A stretch of 64,000 bases of DNA from Semisulcospira habei. Lineage: Eukaryota > Mollusca > Gastropoda > Semisulcospiridae. How positions within the stretch are numbered: position 1 is the first letter of the stretch; the number at the start of each line of letters is the position of its first letter. The stretch spans positions 158,077,778 to 158,141,777 of the forward strand of contig BTPG01000003.1 of assembly GCA_036245525.1 (NCBI GenBank), read 5' to 3'. The translations under genes and the position numbers were made by a program. Positions 30,219 to 41,909 of the stretch are shown in pieces. The notes below the pieces were generated by a model. The model made no database searches, was not told where the DNA came from, and saw only the letters and a program-made list of their open reading frames with translations.

Positions 30219-33200
30219 CTCATCAATTAATTCATCAACCAGTTCATCAGCTATTTCTTCAGATAACTTGAGCCTGTAATGTCCAGGCGCATAAGCTTTT
30301 TCCTTACTGTGAAACACACGTTTCGTGTCCCCAACTGCAAGTGACTTCTTATGTGTTTGAATCATTTCAAGATTATGTTTATTTGATCTCAGTGACTTGT
30401 TTGGATAATCAGGCATTAATGCCCCATCTAACACTTGTTTATAATGTTCATGACGAATGTCTTTATTTTTTATTGCTGTTTTTTTTTGTTGTTGATACCT
30501 TTGGCTTTTGACTGACTTCCCTTTTGGTGCAGTATAGAATACATTTTTGATCTCAGTCCAACGTACTCAACTATTGGCACACCATTTAGTTCATCTTTAA
30601 ACTTACCAGGTACTTTTTTGTTTTGTGTGCTGAACAGTGGATGGTCCTTAGGGTAGTCAGATGTATCATACATGTGTAGTTCTGTTTTCATGTCTTCATA
30701 AAAGTCTTCAGTAGGCACATCAATGATCATAGAGTCAGTGTCAGTGTATAGCAGACGACACTCAGGATACTTTGGTTTGAAGTAATCATAATAAAATTCA
30801 AGCATCAACAGTTTTGATAACTCAAGAATTGCCATACCAATGAATACTGGCTTGTCCAGTTTAACAATCTTTTTTTTGAGTGACACGGCATACAATGATG
30901 AATGAAACTCTTTATACCCTGTGTACTGTGGCTTGCCTGTAAGTTTAATTGCACCCAATTCAGTTGTGACAAGTCTCACATCTTTGCGGTGATGAGGATT
31001 TTCCATCGTCTTGCCAAAACAGGCATTGTTCATAAGCTTAAAGAAGTCTTTGTCAAATGCAGTGTTGCCGTCTCTGGCACGTAATGTTGTGTTCTTCATT
31101 ATGTAATCTTTCATAAAAGCACTCTGTTCAAATTGAATTCCTCTGTGAACTTTCTTTAGTACTAACCCGTGTCTGATGTAAAACTGTAACAAGCGATAGT
31201 GGCAAACGTAATTGAATTTGTCATTCAAATTTGGTACAAGTTTGGTGTCTTCTTTTTTCCCCGTCATACTCATTTTCTCAACAGCTAAGGGATAATCATT
31301 GTGGTAATCGTGTAGATGGTGTGGGTACTCTAGGTCTACTTCAAAGATCCAACCCTTCGGATCGTTTCGGTCAAGATTCATAATATTGTTTGTTAACCCT
31401 GTCTGTGTTACATCATACTGTGACAAATCATGCAGACAAAAGTTTTTCAAGGGCAATAACTCACACATCGCCCAGCCATACAAATTGTTAGCGTCCACGT
31501 AGGTAATGAATGACCTTGACCCCCAGGGTCAAAGTTCGGGTCGTCCAGATATTTGTTGTTGGCTTTTGCATAGTTGTTCGCTGCAATACTTATCCCACCC
31601 CTCAATCCGCGTTCCACCATTTCACCCATCGTACGATCAGACAACAGTCTATAAATATCTTACTGGATTTCAAAAATGCATCCCATGTCATGCCAGGACT
31701 AGTTATGTAACAAGCAGGGTCAAGACTGTAGTGCAACAAACCCTTTTCACGATAACTTTCAAATATGTCTGCTAGTAAGCAAACGTCAGCTTTCAAGTAC
31801 TGGTCATGGTAGTCACCAATTGTCTGACACCCTAATTTATCCCACGCATCAAGTGCATGCTGGTATTCAGAGTCAGAAATACCTTTACCATTTAGTGTAG
31901 AATAAAATTTCTCTTTTGGTGGCAGTCTCTTTTCTTCAAACACAACCCAGTGATCAATGTACTCGTACGGATACACACCTTTCTTAATCAAGTCTGGCTC
32001 AAAATATTTACTTGTTATTTGATACTCAGTCAGTCCTTCTGCCAAACTAGCAAGTGCTGAGGGCAAATGTTGCATCGAGTCATAAAATGCTAATTTGTCT
32101 AACCTAAAGGTCAAGTACTTTTCAGTTGTCTGGGCAATACAATTTATGTTTTTGTAAGACTCATCTACAGCCTGCATGATAATGTGTGAATCATATCCCT
32201 TTAGATTGTGAAAAAAGATTGGTAACTTGTATGTCTTAGGATCTGTTTTTAATAACAAGTTACCATTGTTATGTGCAGCACCTCTGTAACGTCCAGTTAT
32301 GTGATCATGGTCACGAACTTTATCACCTCCTAAAGGTTGTTCACAAATCCAACACGTCACAGCTGTATCAAATTTCAGTTTGTCTTCTTCTGTCATCACC
32401 AAAGGCATCTGACTTGTTGTGAGATACTGTACTACCTGACTATACAGATGTCTCATTTCTGTTAAAAACATACATGCTGCATTTTCACCCCTGTAGATAA
32501 CAGGTTCTGAATGCAAACTGTCTGACCTAACAATAATGTATCCAAAAGAACACACCACTTGGTCACTCAACTTTATAGTCTTTGGTAATGATTCTGGAAC
32601 AGGACCTTCATATGGTACAACCAGTGATTCAAAATCAGCATACACTACAAACGGCAGCTTTTGCTGATTCCCATAGTTCTTAAAACACACTTGACTACCA
32701 GGATCTGGATACTTAAGTACAGTTTGTATGTCATCAGCTGATCTACAGTGCAGGACGTGTTTATGTGCCACTGCAATAGAAGAAAATCTTTGTAAACATC
32801 TTTTACACACTTCCTGTTTACCATTGTGTTTTGTTGTATGCCCATGAATTAGTCATGACATATTTCTGATAATTGTGTAGTGAAAGTTATTTTCATCACC
32901 AATTAATAACATGTCAACATGTTTATCTTCTGACTGTCCGTAGGTTGGAGCAAGTGGTGATACTCTAATGGGTTGTAACTTGTCAACAGATTCATTATCC
33001 CACACAAACACATTTACAGATATACCAGGATTTAGTTTTTCAAACAAGTCTATGTCTTCTATTTTAACAGGAAAATCTATACCACTGAAGTTGAGTTCAT
33101 TTACAAATTTGGTGTAGTTAGATACACGTTCAGGTTTTGACTTTATAAAGTGTAGTTTAGCAAGCATACACCACATGAAACAATGATTATCATTGTTCTG

Positions 33201-33653
33201 TATATTAACAACAGCCTTTTTGTTTGCAACCTCTGTTGGCAGTGGTATCCATGATTTACCTAATATAGGATGATACCTTGACTGCTTTAGTTGTAGTTCA
33301 TGTACATGTCCTTCGTGCCAACCAGACCCCTTCATTTTTGCACTGTCAATTGCCTGAAGGAAGTCAGGTAATAGTCTGTCTCTAAACACATTCTCCAATT
33401 CCCTTCTTGTGTTAACTGTGTGTTGTCTTGTTGATATATACGATACAATCACTTCACTGTCTACTCTAGTAAATTCTATTTTAGCAACAACCTGTATCTT
33501 CACACTGCCTGTAAGAAGATTATCTTGTATGACAGAAAAAGAGTTTTCTATCGATTCATAGACATTGTTACTATTAGATATAGGCAAGTCTGTTGTGTGA
33601 AACACGTTTCTTAAGCCTGATGAGCCTGATGGGCTTTGAGAATTGTCCGTCAT
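30174..33653 (-). pseudogene. Polinton DNA polymerase B, multiple frame breaks
   Basis: Runs from ATG 33653 (AATAAAAATGACGG) to TAA at 30174. The N-terminal domain (33653-32853) is typical of Polinton polymerases and has an NNDNHCFMWCMLAKLH block. The exonuclease and polymerase domains show YADFES (about 32640), HNLKGYDSH (about 32205), DANNLYG (motif A, about 31490), NACFGKTMEN (motif B, about 31010) and YTDTDS (motif C, about 30740). Breaks: TGA at 32855-32853, a shift near 31650, a shift near 31510, and a shift in the nine-T run at 30479-30487. It is the protein-primed B-family polymerase that would replicate the linear element. Inactive as it stands, unless some breaks are assembly errors. 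Confidence 0.9.
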
Positions 33654-33731
33654 TTTTATTTGTCTGACAAAATAATAAATGAAAAATAAATTAACACTGA
33701 CACACCATATGTAATACTGTATTAACTGTAG

Positions 33732-34127
33732 CTATGATAAACAAGTCAACCACTTCCCTGGTGTTTGTCTTGAAGTCTTGTCCTGCAGGTGTAATATCAC
33801 TTTATTGAATGTAACACTTTCAATATAACAATGTAGTTTTCTTAGTTGTTCAAATATGTCTTTACACAGTACCTCAAACAAGCGCAAGCAGCTACAGATA
33901 GCATCATAAACTTTAAAAGCATTTGTCTTAAGATCAACAGTCTCATAATCATAATGTGGTGATCCATCTGAATATTCCAAAGTAACATTATATGTCATGT
34001 ATATCCTTATTGTTGGTGTTGTGAGTTTAAAGCTGGGTTCAAACACACGTGTTTTTAAGTCATAAAAACACTTAACATCTTTGAAGCAGTCTGTAACATC
34101 AAACACTTGGGTTTGTCCGTCTGTCAT
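33732..34127 (-). CDS. Polinton unknown protein, 131 aa
   Basis: ATG 34127 sits in the AATAAAAATGAC context shared with neighbouring genes; the stop is TAG at 33732. No TM helix. Residues about 35-65 are beta-rich (TPTIRIYMTYNVTLEYSDG) and the C-terminal half looks helical. It lies between the polymerase and the packaging ATPase, all on the minus strand, so co-expression is likely. No family is recognised; a small virion component or accessory factor would fit. Confidence 0.6.
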   Translation of the reverse strand: MTDGQTQVFDVTDCFKDVKCFYDLKTRVFEPSFKLTTPTIRIYMTYNVTLEYSDGSPHYDYETVDLKTNAFKVYDAICSCLRLFEVLCKDIFEQLRKLHCYIESVTFNKVILHLQDKTSRQTPGKWLTCLS

Positions 34128-34153
34128 TTTTATTGGGCAAACAAAAGAATAAA

Positions 34154-34759
34154 TTAATTTTCGAACCCAAACCCAGTAGGCTGATCTGTCTTTAAAATGA
34201 GCTTTAGATGCTTAGTTGATTTCAGTTTATTTTTTACATCATCCCGTTCATGTTTATTTCGTATGACATCGTTCTCTCTGAGGCAGTCTTCAAAGCTGTC
34301 ACGATCTTTACAGTAAAACAAACAGATAAACTTTAACTGTTCACGAAAATCTTTCAGTACAGCATTATATTTTTGAGTGAGAATCCACACACTTATGTTT
34401 GCATGTCTGCCACTAAAAGCCAGTTCTGTCAGAGTGTTTCTCTTCTTAACAATGTCTTTTTCTGCTGAGCAGTCATCAACAATAAACAGGGTTGGCTGTC
34501 CTTCAAATTGTTTGTAAAAATACTGCAGGTAGTCATTCATTTTTTTCTCAGGGTCAACTAAGTAAATGTTGCTGTCAGTCCAAATAAATAAATGGTTGTG
34601 ATAAGCTTTGTTGTGTTTGATTGTAGGACAAAATATTACAATGTTTTCAAAATGGTGGATGTATCTTGTTTGTAAGAGGTTAAGTACAAATTCAGTTTTA
34701 CCACACCCTGTGGCACCACAAAACAATCCACAGTGTGGGTCGAGTGTCATTAAGTTCAT
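34154..34759 (-). CDS. Polinton packaging ATPase (FtsK/HerA-A32 type)
   Basis: The start is taken as ATG 34759 (TATTAAAATGAAC); the alternative 34795 adds 12 residues. 201 codons. Walker A GATGCGKT at residues 15-22, Walker B LFIVDDC near 91-97 and a TQK sensor-like segment (WILTQKYN) near residue 130. Such ATPases pump viral DNA into capsids, which marks the element as virus-like and not a plain transposon. This gene is intact, unlike the polymerase and capsid genes beside it. It lies just downstream of the major capsid gene on the same strand. Confidence 0.88.
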   Translation of the reverse strand: MNLMTLDPHCGLFCGATGCGKTEFVLNLLQTRYIHHFENIVIFCPTIKHNKAYHNHLFIWTDSNIYLVDPEKKMNDYLQYFYKQFEGQPTLFIVDDCSAEKDIVKKRNTLTELAFSGRHANISVWILTQKYNAVLKDFREQLKFICLFYCKDRDSFEDCLRENDVIRNKHERDDVKNKLKSTKHLKLILKTDQPTGFGFEN

Positions 34760-34852
34760 TTTAATACACAATATAATTTTAATATATGTGTCCACTTAGT
34801 CTGCACTCTTGTATGTTCAGTTGTGCATCATATATCAGGTACAAATATATAT

Positions 34853-36064
34853 TTATTGCTGCAGTGGTTTCAACCTTTTTTGTATCTGAATTGTTATTCC
34901 GTCACTGCCGTTCTCAACTGTTCGACCTGACCCATGCAGGTAGTCATCATCTGTACTGTGAAGGTCTAACCAAAGTGCATACTTGTTTGTAAGGTATTGG
35001 CCAATCCTTACGTCATACAAATGTAAATCTTTATACGCAATGTTTGCAGGTTTATCTCTAATCCTTCCACCCGCAAAATACTTTGTGATCTCATCATAGT
35101 GTTGATAAGGTAACATTCCAGATGCATACACTTGATTAGGGCGGCCTTCGATTGTACAAGATAAATGTGTAATCTTTGGATTATAGAATTTTTCTGAATC
35201 CCTTTTGTATGGAGCCGCTGGTTCAACAAACAACATAAGAATACCTTTCAGTGACCTGGCAGGTGTGTTCAAGTTTATATTCCACATTGGGTCGCTCTTG
35301 TCTTTATGCATTAAACTATGTCTAATCACCCTGTCATAATAAATTGGCAGTTTTGTCAGGTACTGATTTTGTATGAGTCTAGCTAGTTCAGTATGTGTAA
35401 CAATTTCATATTCCAAAGAAATGTTAGAGATCTTATATGTTGCATTGAGATCAGATGATTTAATAACTTTGGAGTAGTCATTGAAAGTTAGTTCAAAACT
35501 CAGATGGTCATTCAGTGCTCCTTGATAATAAAACAAATGTGCTGTTAGGATTTCAAACTCAAGTGGAATGTAAAATCTGGTTCCATATGTTTCAGCTATA
35601 ATAACGTCCTTGGCCACCCCAGTAGTTACTTTATCTCCGGCATCGATTCAAAGTTTACCAACATTATCAGATTGTATGCCTTGATAAATACGGTCTTCTC
35701 GTTCTTCTCTTGTGAGCCACAAATCTTTGTAACAGTAAAACACATCAGCATCATCAAGACTAAACACTTCCTGTCCTTTAAGTTTTACTTTAATAGTTCT
35801 AACAATTGCTCTGCCAAGATTGTTAACTAGTGTTCTGTTCACATCTGCATCTGATGTTAGTTCGATATTAAATGCTAGGCGTGCAGTGCCAGGAACAATA
35901 ACGTCACTGGGCCCTAGGTTTGGAAACTTGACAGTAAGTGTTTGGTTTTGGTCTATGGTACTTGGATTGTTTGTAATGACGATTGATTGTTGAATGCCCT
36001 TAACACCAAGAGGCTCACGTAGTTTTCTATATGGGTCTAACTTTGATCCGTAAAACTGTGTCAT
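34853..36064 (-). pseudogene. Polinton major capsid protein (double jelly-roll), in-frame TGA
   Basis: The start is probably ATG 36064 (AATAAAAATGAC), not 36079. The frame is open to TGA at 35650-35648, then continues in the same frame to TAA at 34853, about 400 codons in all. Jelly-roll-type beta strands dominate (LTVKFPNLGPSDVIVPGTA; LAFNIEL). Family marks include RPNQVYASGMLPYQHYDE (about 35120) and a DDDYLHGSGRTVEN block (about 34930) near the C-terminus. Such proteins form the trimeric capsomers of Polinton and adintovirus virions. One stop is the only break I see. Confidence 0.82.
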
Positions 36065-36196
36065 TTTTATTATGCACAATAAAAAATATTAAATTAATAA
36101 AACAATGGCAGCAGGAGGATTTGGTCATGAAGATTTTGAAATGGATGACATGAATGTCTCAGATACTAGTATCACAGATACAACTGGAATGGTAAC

Positions 36197-36445
36197 TAGT
36201 AGTATCAGTTTCAGCCAACTTAATAAAATTTCAAATACAAAACGATTTCCAAATACCGTCAGTAGCTCGCTTGAGCTTGCTCTTAGCACCACGTGAATGT
36301 TCTGTGTTTACGTACAGTGTGTGAGTGAATGCGTGTGATTCACGTGAGCGTGCTTGTTGGGTTCAGTTCGCGGCTACATTCTGCGCATTGAGTTATATTA
36401 TGAATATGAGAAATGCGCCATATAAATGCTATGCATTATTATTAT
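36197..36445 (+). mobile_element. tRNA-SINE 3' fragment
   Basis: Same family as 41910-42336 and 43309-43733 but 5'-truncated. It starts gtatcagtttcagccaac and includes cgcttgagcttgc, cacgtgaatgttctgtgttt and gtgcttgttgggttcagttc, ending in att repeats. It lies in plus orientation inside the 36-38.6 kb gene. Its TSD is unclear (a tagta-type match). Confidence 0.75.
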
Positions 36446-36627
36446 TAGTATGTATCACAAACTGTTAAAAGACAAAGTAAACTCATTTTATAACAGTGTT
36501 GGTGTCCACCCAGATGTAATAGATCCTAATCAGTTTAAATATGATAAAGGACACTTATTTGTAAATACAGACAAAGGGGAAGTGTATCTAACACATAAAA
36601 ATAACCCTGCTAAGTTTAGAGCTTTAA

Positions 36628-37701
36628 CTCTTAATCACCTATAACGCCCGTAAACGCCCTCCGGGTCTTTACCTAAACCGCCCATAGACGCCCGTCCTCG
36701 GTACTAAATTTAGAAGTCATGTGATACGTTGGTGGGTTCTTCTGTGAAGAAGGTGAGATTGTATACCGTAGGGGGCAAGGTCAAACTAACTTTAGACACT
36801 GGGCATGCGCTCTAAGCCACTGTGTGTGTGTCGAATTGGGAGAGTTTTACCGTGCACTTAGCTGCTCGCTAACGCACGTGTTTGCAAACATGGCGACATA
36901 CACGACAGTGACCCAGAGTTTACCGCTATTTCGGAGTAAATTGGCAATTATCCAGTTTCAGAGCCAGAGGGAAGTGACATAAGTGTGTCTAGTGTACATC
37001 TAGTGTACATACTAGCGATCTGTCGGACTGGGATGACGAAAATACCGGAGTGTTTACCGAAGCGACGACTGCAAGATGGCGGCGGCGATGATATCTGGCA
37101 TCAGCGGCCAATTTCAGACTTTTTTGCAGCCTTTCACGCGATATGTGGGCCCAACAACTCCACTTGAGTTGGAAGCGACACCACTTGATTATTTTTATCA
37201 GTATTTCCCTGCTGAAATGTTCGAAATTTTCGACTAAACAGACGAACTTGGCGATCAATTTGTAGCAACATCCACCGACGGGGATACGTGCACTTCGATT
37301 ACCTGAAGGATTATCAGTGGATTGCCTGGTAATAGTGATCACTAATGTAAAATTATCTCACTCCACTATCACACACTTTCATATTTTCGCCCACCGACAC
37401 ATTTTTCAGTTTTACGTCTTTTGTTTGTCATATCAAAATAATCAAGGTGCATTTTTTTCAGTTAATTTACCTGTAATTAATTACAGTAAATAATATAAAC
37501 AGGTATCAAATTACACTCCACCACAACATAAAATACTATCCATCCATATGTCAGCTAAGAAAAAAAAACCAGACTTAAATATCTGTCTATTCAAAAAAGT
37601 TATAGACGCTTTGGTGAAGTAACCCATTTTCTCAGTAATTTTCTTACTATCTTCTAGGTACAGGAGAATAGACAGTGTATGTTCTTATAGGTGATTAAGA
37701 G
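36628..37701. mobile_element. TTAA-specific DNA element, non-autonomous
   Basis: 1074 bp between TTAA at 36624-36627 and 37702-37705. Inverted ends CTCTTAATCACCTATAA. There is no transposase. Skipping it with one TTAA restores the reading frame of the host gene. TTAA duplication fits piggyBac or Kolobok, but the ends lack the usual piggyBac CCC. Confidence 0.85.
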
Positions 37702-38637
37702 TTAAGTACAATCAAAACTGATGTAGGTGGTGAGACAGCACTGCAGCGTTACCTTAGTGTTGGTACTAGTAAGAAGTTACCAACGCTTGCTCCAAGACTT
37801 GCTACTGTGCTTCACGACATGCAAACAAAGTTGCCAACAGGGCAAGAAATTGAAATGGCAGCAGTAACAAGACTGCCAGAAATAGCAAACACAGTGATAC
37901 AAGAAACTTCATTTACAGAAGGGCAAATAAATGACGCTATGAAAACAATAGAAGACCCACCTTTGTCAATGCGGGAGATTATAGGGTTGGATAAATCTCT
38001 GCAGTCAATAAGAGGTGAGATGGTAAACAATGTTGCCAAACTAGGTGAGCTTGATAAACACATAGAATGTGAAAAAGAAAAACTGGCTACCGCAGACAAT
38101 GGGAATCTTGACACAGAAATGAAAGCAAGAATCCAACACAGATTAAATGATTTGCAGATAGAAAGATCAGGAAGGTTAGAAACGATTAGTATTGGAAGAG
38201 AAAAACTGAAAACACAGGTCAACAGGATTAGAGAAACTATTCAGAAAATACTTCACGAAGACACAACTCTGGCTGAGAAATTGAAAACACTTTTCAGAGA
38301 ACAGGGTATTACAATTGCTAGTTTAATTACTGCTCTTGGATTTATTATCAGTACTGTTGTGTTGGCTGTCTCTGGCAGTGGGAGTGGGGGTGGTCCAACA
38401 CTACCAGGCCCACCGGCTCCAACAGACCCAAAAGATTTACAGTCGTGGGTAAAGAAACAACTGTCTCACATATCAGACTTGCTTAAGAAATTGGCTGTGA
38501 AAGCAATGGAGGCGTTGCCTGGCATAATTGGCACAGTTGTCAGTTGGCTTATCAGTACAGCAGCGAAGGTAGTAGGATTTATGGCAGAGCATGTGTGGGT
38601 CTTTTTGGTGACAGTAGGAGGGTTAATCACAGGGTAT

Positions 38638-38919
38638 TTAATGAAACAGGTAAAGAAGTAAAACCCCTAATCCAGTGAGACCTATTACCAATGCTGTTCT
38701 CTCTGACTCATGTGTGTCAGGGGTTGGTGATGGTGTTACATCTTGCATTACTGTTGGGGCTGGGGCTGGAGCCGGTGGTGTTACCGGAGGTGTCTGTAAT
38801 GATTTTAATGTCTGTACATGTGTGGTTGTGGCCCCCAAGTTCACAGATTGATTGAGACGTAATTTCTGGTCACGACCTGCAACCATTATTTCATTATTAT
38901 AATTTGTTATTGTCCCCAT
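38638..38919 (-). CDS. Polinton small C-tail-anchored protein
   Basis: 93 codons from ATG 38919, in TAAATG context, to 38638; its 3' end overlaps the end of the convergent gene by 24 bp. The middle is Pro/Ala-rich (PPVTPPAPAPAPT), and the C-terminus is one hydrophobic helix (LVIGLTGLGVLLLYLFH). It abuts the next upstream minus-strand gene by one base. Tail-anchored layout; unknown role, intact. Confidence 0.6.
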   Translation of the reverse strand: MGTITNYNNEIMVAGRDQKLRLNQSVNLGATTTHVQTLKSLQTPPVTPPAPAPAPTVMQDVTPSPTPDTHESERTALVIGLTGLGVLLLYLFH

Positions 38920-39900
38920 TTAGAGTTGAAGATCAGACGGTAACATGTATAACCCAATGACAACTACAAAATCAACTTTTGATCTGGCATATCTAAGAAC
39001 GTCTTGATAACGCTGTATGCTTGATGGGAGATCTACTGTTGAATTAATTGAATCTTCCAAGTTCGATAAAAACTGTTTTTGTGCCTCGAACTTCCCACTT
39101 TCATTCAAAATATTCGATTTTGTTAGTGATTGTGCACCTCGTATACACCAGACATATGTTCTGATAGACTCATTTACGTGCTCGACTCCTGCTTGAGTAA
39201 ACCCGTCACTCTTGTCTAAGATAAATGTGGTCCAGGCATTAGACTGTTTCTGTTCTATTGAGCCTAACCAGACTTGTGATTTAGATGAGAATGAAGTGTA
39301 ACCAGGGTAGTAATCTTGAGGGTATTGTCTGTGACTCATAGTGTAATACAATGTGCCCATGCCGTTGTGATCATCAAGTTTTTGTGTAAAGTCATACCTG
39401 GGGCTGATGTTAAATTCATTACATATCCGTTCAAACGCTTTCATATCCATGGGGTTGTTAAACCTGTTGAAACTGGATTCAGTGGGTAATGGTGTATGTA
39501 GTTCTGACAGTATACGTCTAAGCTGGTAATATGTGTGGAAACGATACACAGACCTAATCAGTTTGTTTGAGTGATTCAAATGGTCTGTAAATGAAACACC
39601 ACAGCCTGTAGTTGAACACAGTATAGCAAAGTTGAGTTGGTTTTGAAACATCTGTAGTGGACTTGAAGACCACTTTCTTGCAGTAACATCATCTGTTATT
39701 GGAGGGTTTAGGTAATGATCAAACAGGTTGGGTACTTTCACTTGAAACAAATCTTGTTCACTTGCGCCTGACACAGCTATATCAAGCTGATTTAGTTGAA
39801 TTATTTTCTGTTCATAAGTAGGTGCAACATTATATTTGACATCTACATTAAATTGAAATGCGTTTGTAGTGGTAATGATTGGTGATTTAAATTCCATCAT
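38920..39900 (-). CDS. Polinton unknown protein, 326 aa
   Basis: ATG 39900 (or the adjacent ATG) to TAA 38920, intact. It reads as a soluble, folded protein with aromatic-rich segments (YYTMSHRQYPQDYYPGY, SRYDFTQ-like) and a hydrophobic C-terminus (VDFVVVIGLYMLPSDL). No catalytic signature could be assigned; in particular I do not see a His-Asp-Cys arrangement that would make it the adenain-type protease. It is divergently transcribed from the penton gene with a 24-bp gap, so the two likely share a promoter. A structural or packaging role is possible. Confidence 0.6.
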   Translation of the reverse strand: MMEFKSPIITTTNAFQFNVDVKYNVAPTYEQKIIQLNQLDIAVSGASEQDLFQVKVPNLFDHYLNPPITDDVTARKWSSSPLQMFQNQLNFAILCSTTGCGVSFTDHLNHSNKLIRSVYRFHTYYQLRRILSELHTPLPTESSFNRFNNPMDMKAFERICNEFNISPRYDFTQKLDDHNGMGTLYYTMSHRQYPQDYYPGYTSFSSKSQVWLGSIEQKQSNAWTTFILDKSDGFTQAGVEHVNESIRTYVWCIRGAQSLTKSNILNESGKFEAQKQFLSNLEDSINSTVDLPSSIQRYQDVLRYARSKVDFVVVIGLYMLPSDLQL

Positions 39901-40598
39901 GTTCTTTTTTATGAGATAATAAAAATGTTTATTACCTTATCAAATCTTGACACAAGCAAACCAGTGTGGTTAACTAATGGGATTGATAATCGTGATGGTA
40001 GCAAGGTTGTAGCTATCCATGAAATGTTTTACACTGTAAAATGGTTTAATGTAACAGATGATGGTAAATATTCTGTACAGGGAACTATAGGTACTGCAAG
40101 TTTTGGTGCTAATCACTTACAGCCTGGGTATTACGACTTTTGTACTATAGCTGAATTTTTACAAAATATGTATAAAATTAAAGCAACTTTAAATCCGGCT
40201 AACTTGCTTGTAACAATGGAATTTCCAAAAGATAGTCAGCTTATATTAACAGACAAACTTTTAATACTATTAGGTTTTTTATCCAAATATGATCTTGGTA
40301 TTGTAGCTGTTAGTGGTGATGATGATTGGACTTTTAAAGTAGGATTAAAATTTAAGCCTAAAAAAGAAAAAAATAATTGGAAGATATCCTGTTCATTTGG
40401 CAGTACACACAGTGCTAAATGTTTATTTGAAAGAACTAAACACAAGTGAGAATGTACACAATGGGAAGCCTTCAACTTTGTTGAGATGCTTACCGACTGG
40501 AACTGCACCCTATTGTGAAAGTGTGGTTGTTAGATTTCCTAATTTACAGTTTAAGAAATTAGGTTCTAGTTTCTTTGAGTCACTGTGTATATCTGTAA

Positions 40599-41128
40599 CA
40601 CGGCTTTACCAGCCAGTGCTGGCGCCTAGCACTTAGTTCGCTTCCAGCTGCCAGAGAGATAAGGCGCCACAAGGTCACATTCCACTCTCGCCCGCTCATT
40701 CTATTTATATCGCACTTGCTACTGTGCGGTACACGGCGTGACCGGCGCTCTGCCGCTATAACAACTACCTACACATTTGTATTCATAACACATCTCTGCC
40801 TACAGTGACTGTTGTGGAAGCAACATCGTTCAAAAGTTGAAATTCTCACCTACACACTGATACCAAATATGACAACATTACGACTTGCACTTGTGTAGCA
40901 GGTTATGGTGAAAATAAAGAGAACGGGAATTTGTTGATGTACGATGTCGGTGTTTGTTGTGAAATTGACAAAGTTCCCACAGCCATAACACGAAGACGCT
41001 ACTTTTCCCAACGAAACACACTTGCATGCATAAGGGTCAGCATGCCTACAGTAAGTATCACTTACCGGATTTTGGATTCATGGTGGGGAACGAAAGCAGG
41101 AGGGTGGTTAATGAGGTCACTGACAGGT
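40599..41128. repeat. Left TIR of nested transposon
   Basis: Begins CACGGCTTTACC. Blocks such as cttagttcgcttccagctgcc, atctctgcctacagtgactg, gcaagtgtgtttc (complement) and ggtcactgacagg recur inverted at 45179-45707. Confidence 0.85.
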
Positions 41129-41909
41129 CGCGTGTTCTGGCATTTCTCGCCCGCAGCTGTCTCGGTACTCCACAGATAGCTATTGCCATCCCGAAATACG
41201 ATCAGTCCATAACAGGTCACAATATTCAACAGTGTTTTTAAACATACCTTGAGGTTTAACACATTTTCTGACACACTAGACATAAGAACCGAATACCGAG
41301 TTTCTGTTCACAGATACACAACTCCTGCGCCGTCTATGCGAGAATTTGTTTCTGTTTGACTGCTGTAGGAATGACGGAGTGGAGGACGGGTGACACGAGT
41401 GTCATGTGCTCGGTCATGAGCAGTCTGAGTTTTTCCTCCTCTGTCTGCAAGCCATATGTCCTGCTCTTTAGAATGTTAATGGTAGCGTGACTCTCTTCAC
41501 CTCCCTGCTCACCATGAAGCGCCAAACCAAATCCCCACTTTGTCATAAATTCAACGCAGTGACATTCCAGGATATGTTGTTTCGGAATGATGCTAGTGGC
41601 TGGAAAAGTACTTCGAAAAAAACGCATGTAGTTTGCAATCTTGTCATTGATGTCTTGCATTGATTCATTCTTGCTCTTCACCGGCATTTTGTGAGAAACA
41701 TTAGCATGAACTTGTGAGTAAAGGTCGTTCAGAATTCGGAACTTTAAGGATATGTCATGCGCTGCTGCATGAAGTTTAGGATCATCTGTCAGCTTCATGG
41801 TATTGTTGATAACACTGTCACCAACATCAGTCAACACATCATACTTCAAGTAACGGTGGCAGTGGTTGCCCACAAACGAACGGCCATGGTATGCTTGCAT
41901 GAATATCTT

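Larger units (their letters stand above)
36105..38661 (+). pseudogene. Polinton membrane/coiled-coil protein, split by a SINE and a TTAA element
   Basis: Starts ATG 36105 (MAAGGFGHEDFEMDD) and is interrupted by a SINE fragment (about 36197-36445). It continues with HPDVIDPNQFKYDKG and LYVNT-like sequence to 36623, is interrupted again by a TTAA-flanked insertion (36628-37701), then runs open to TAA at 38661. Leaving out the TTAA element restores the frame exactly. The long third part has coiled-coil segments (about 37900-38300), a TM helix (IASLITALGFIISTVVLAV), a Gly/Pro linker (SGSGSGGGPTLPGPP) and two or three C-terminal hydrophobic segments. Divergent from the capsid gene (gap 40 bp). A virion membrane or vertex protein is a guess. 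Confidence 0.7.

Noticed and set aside
36985..37167. Small ORFs inside the TTAA-flanked element (36985-37167 and 36989-37342)
   Set aside because: Short, overlapping on opposite strands, with no domain; the element looks non-autonomous.
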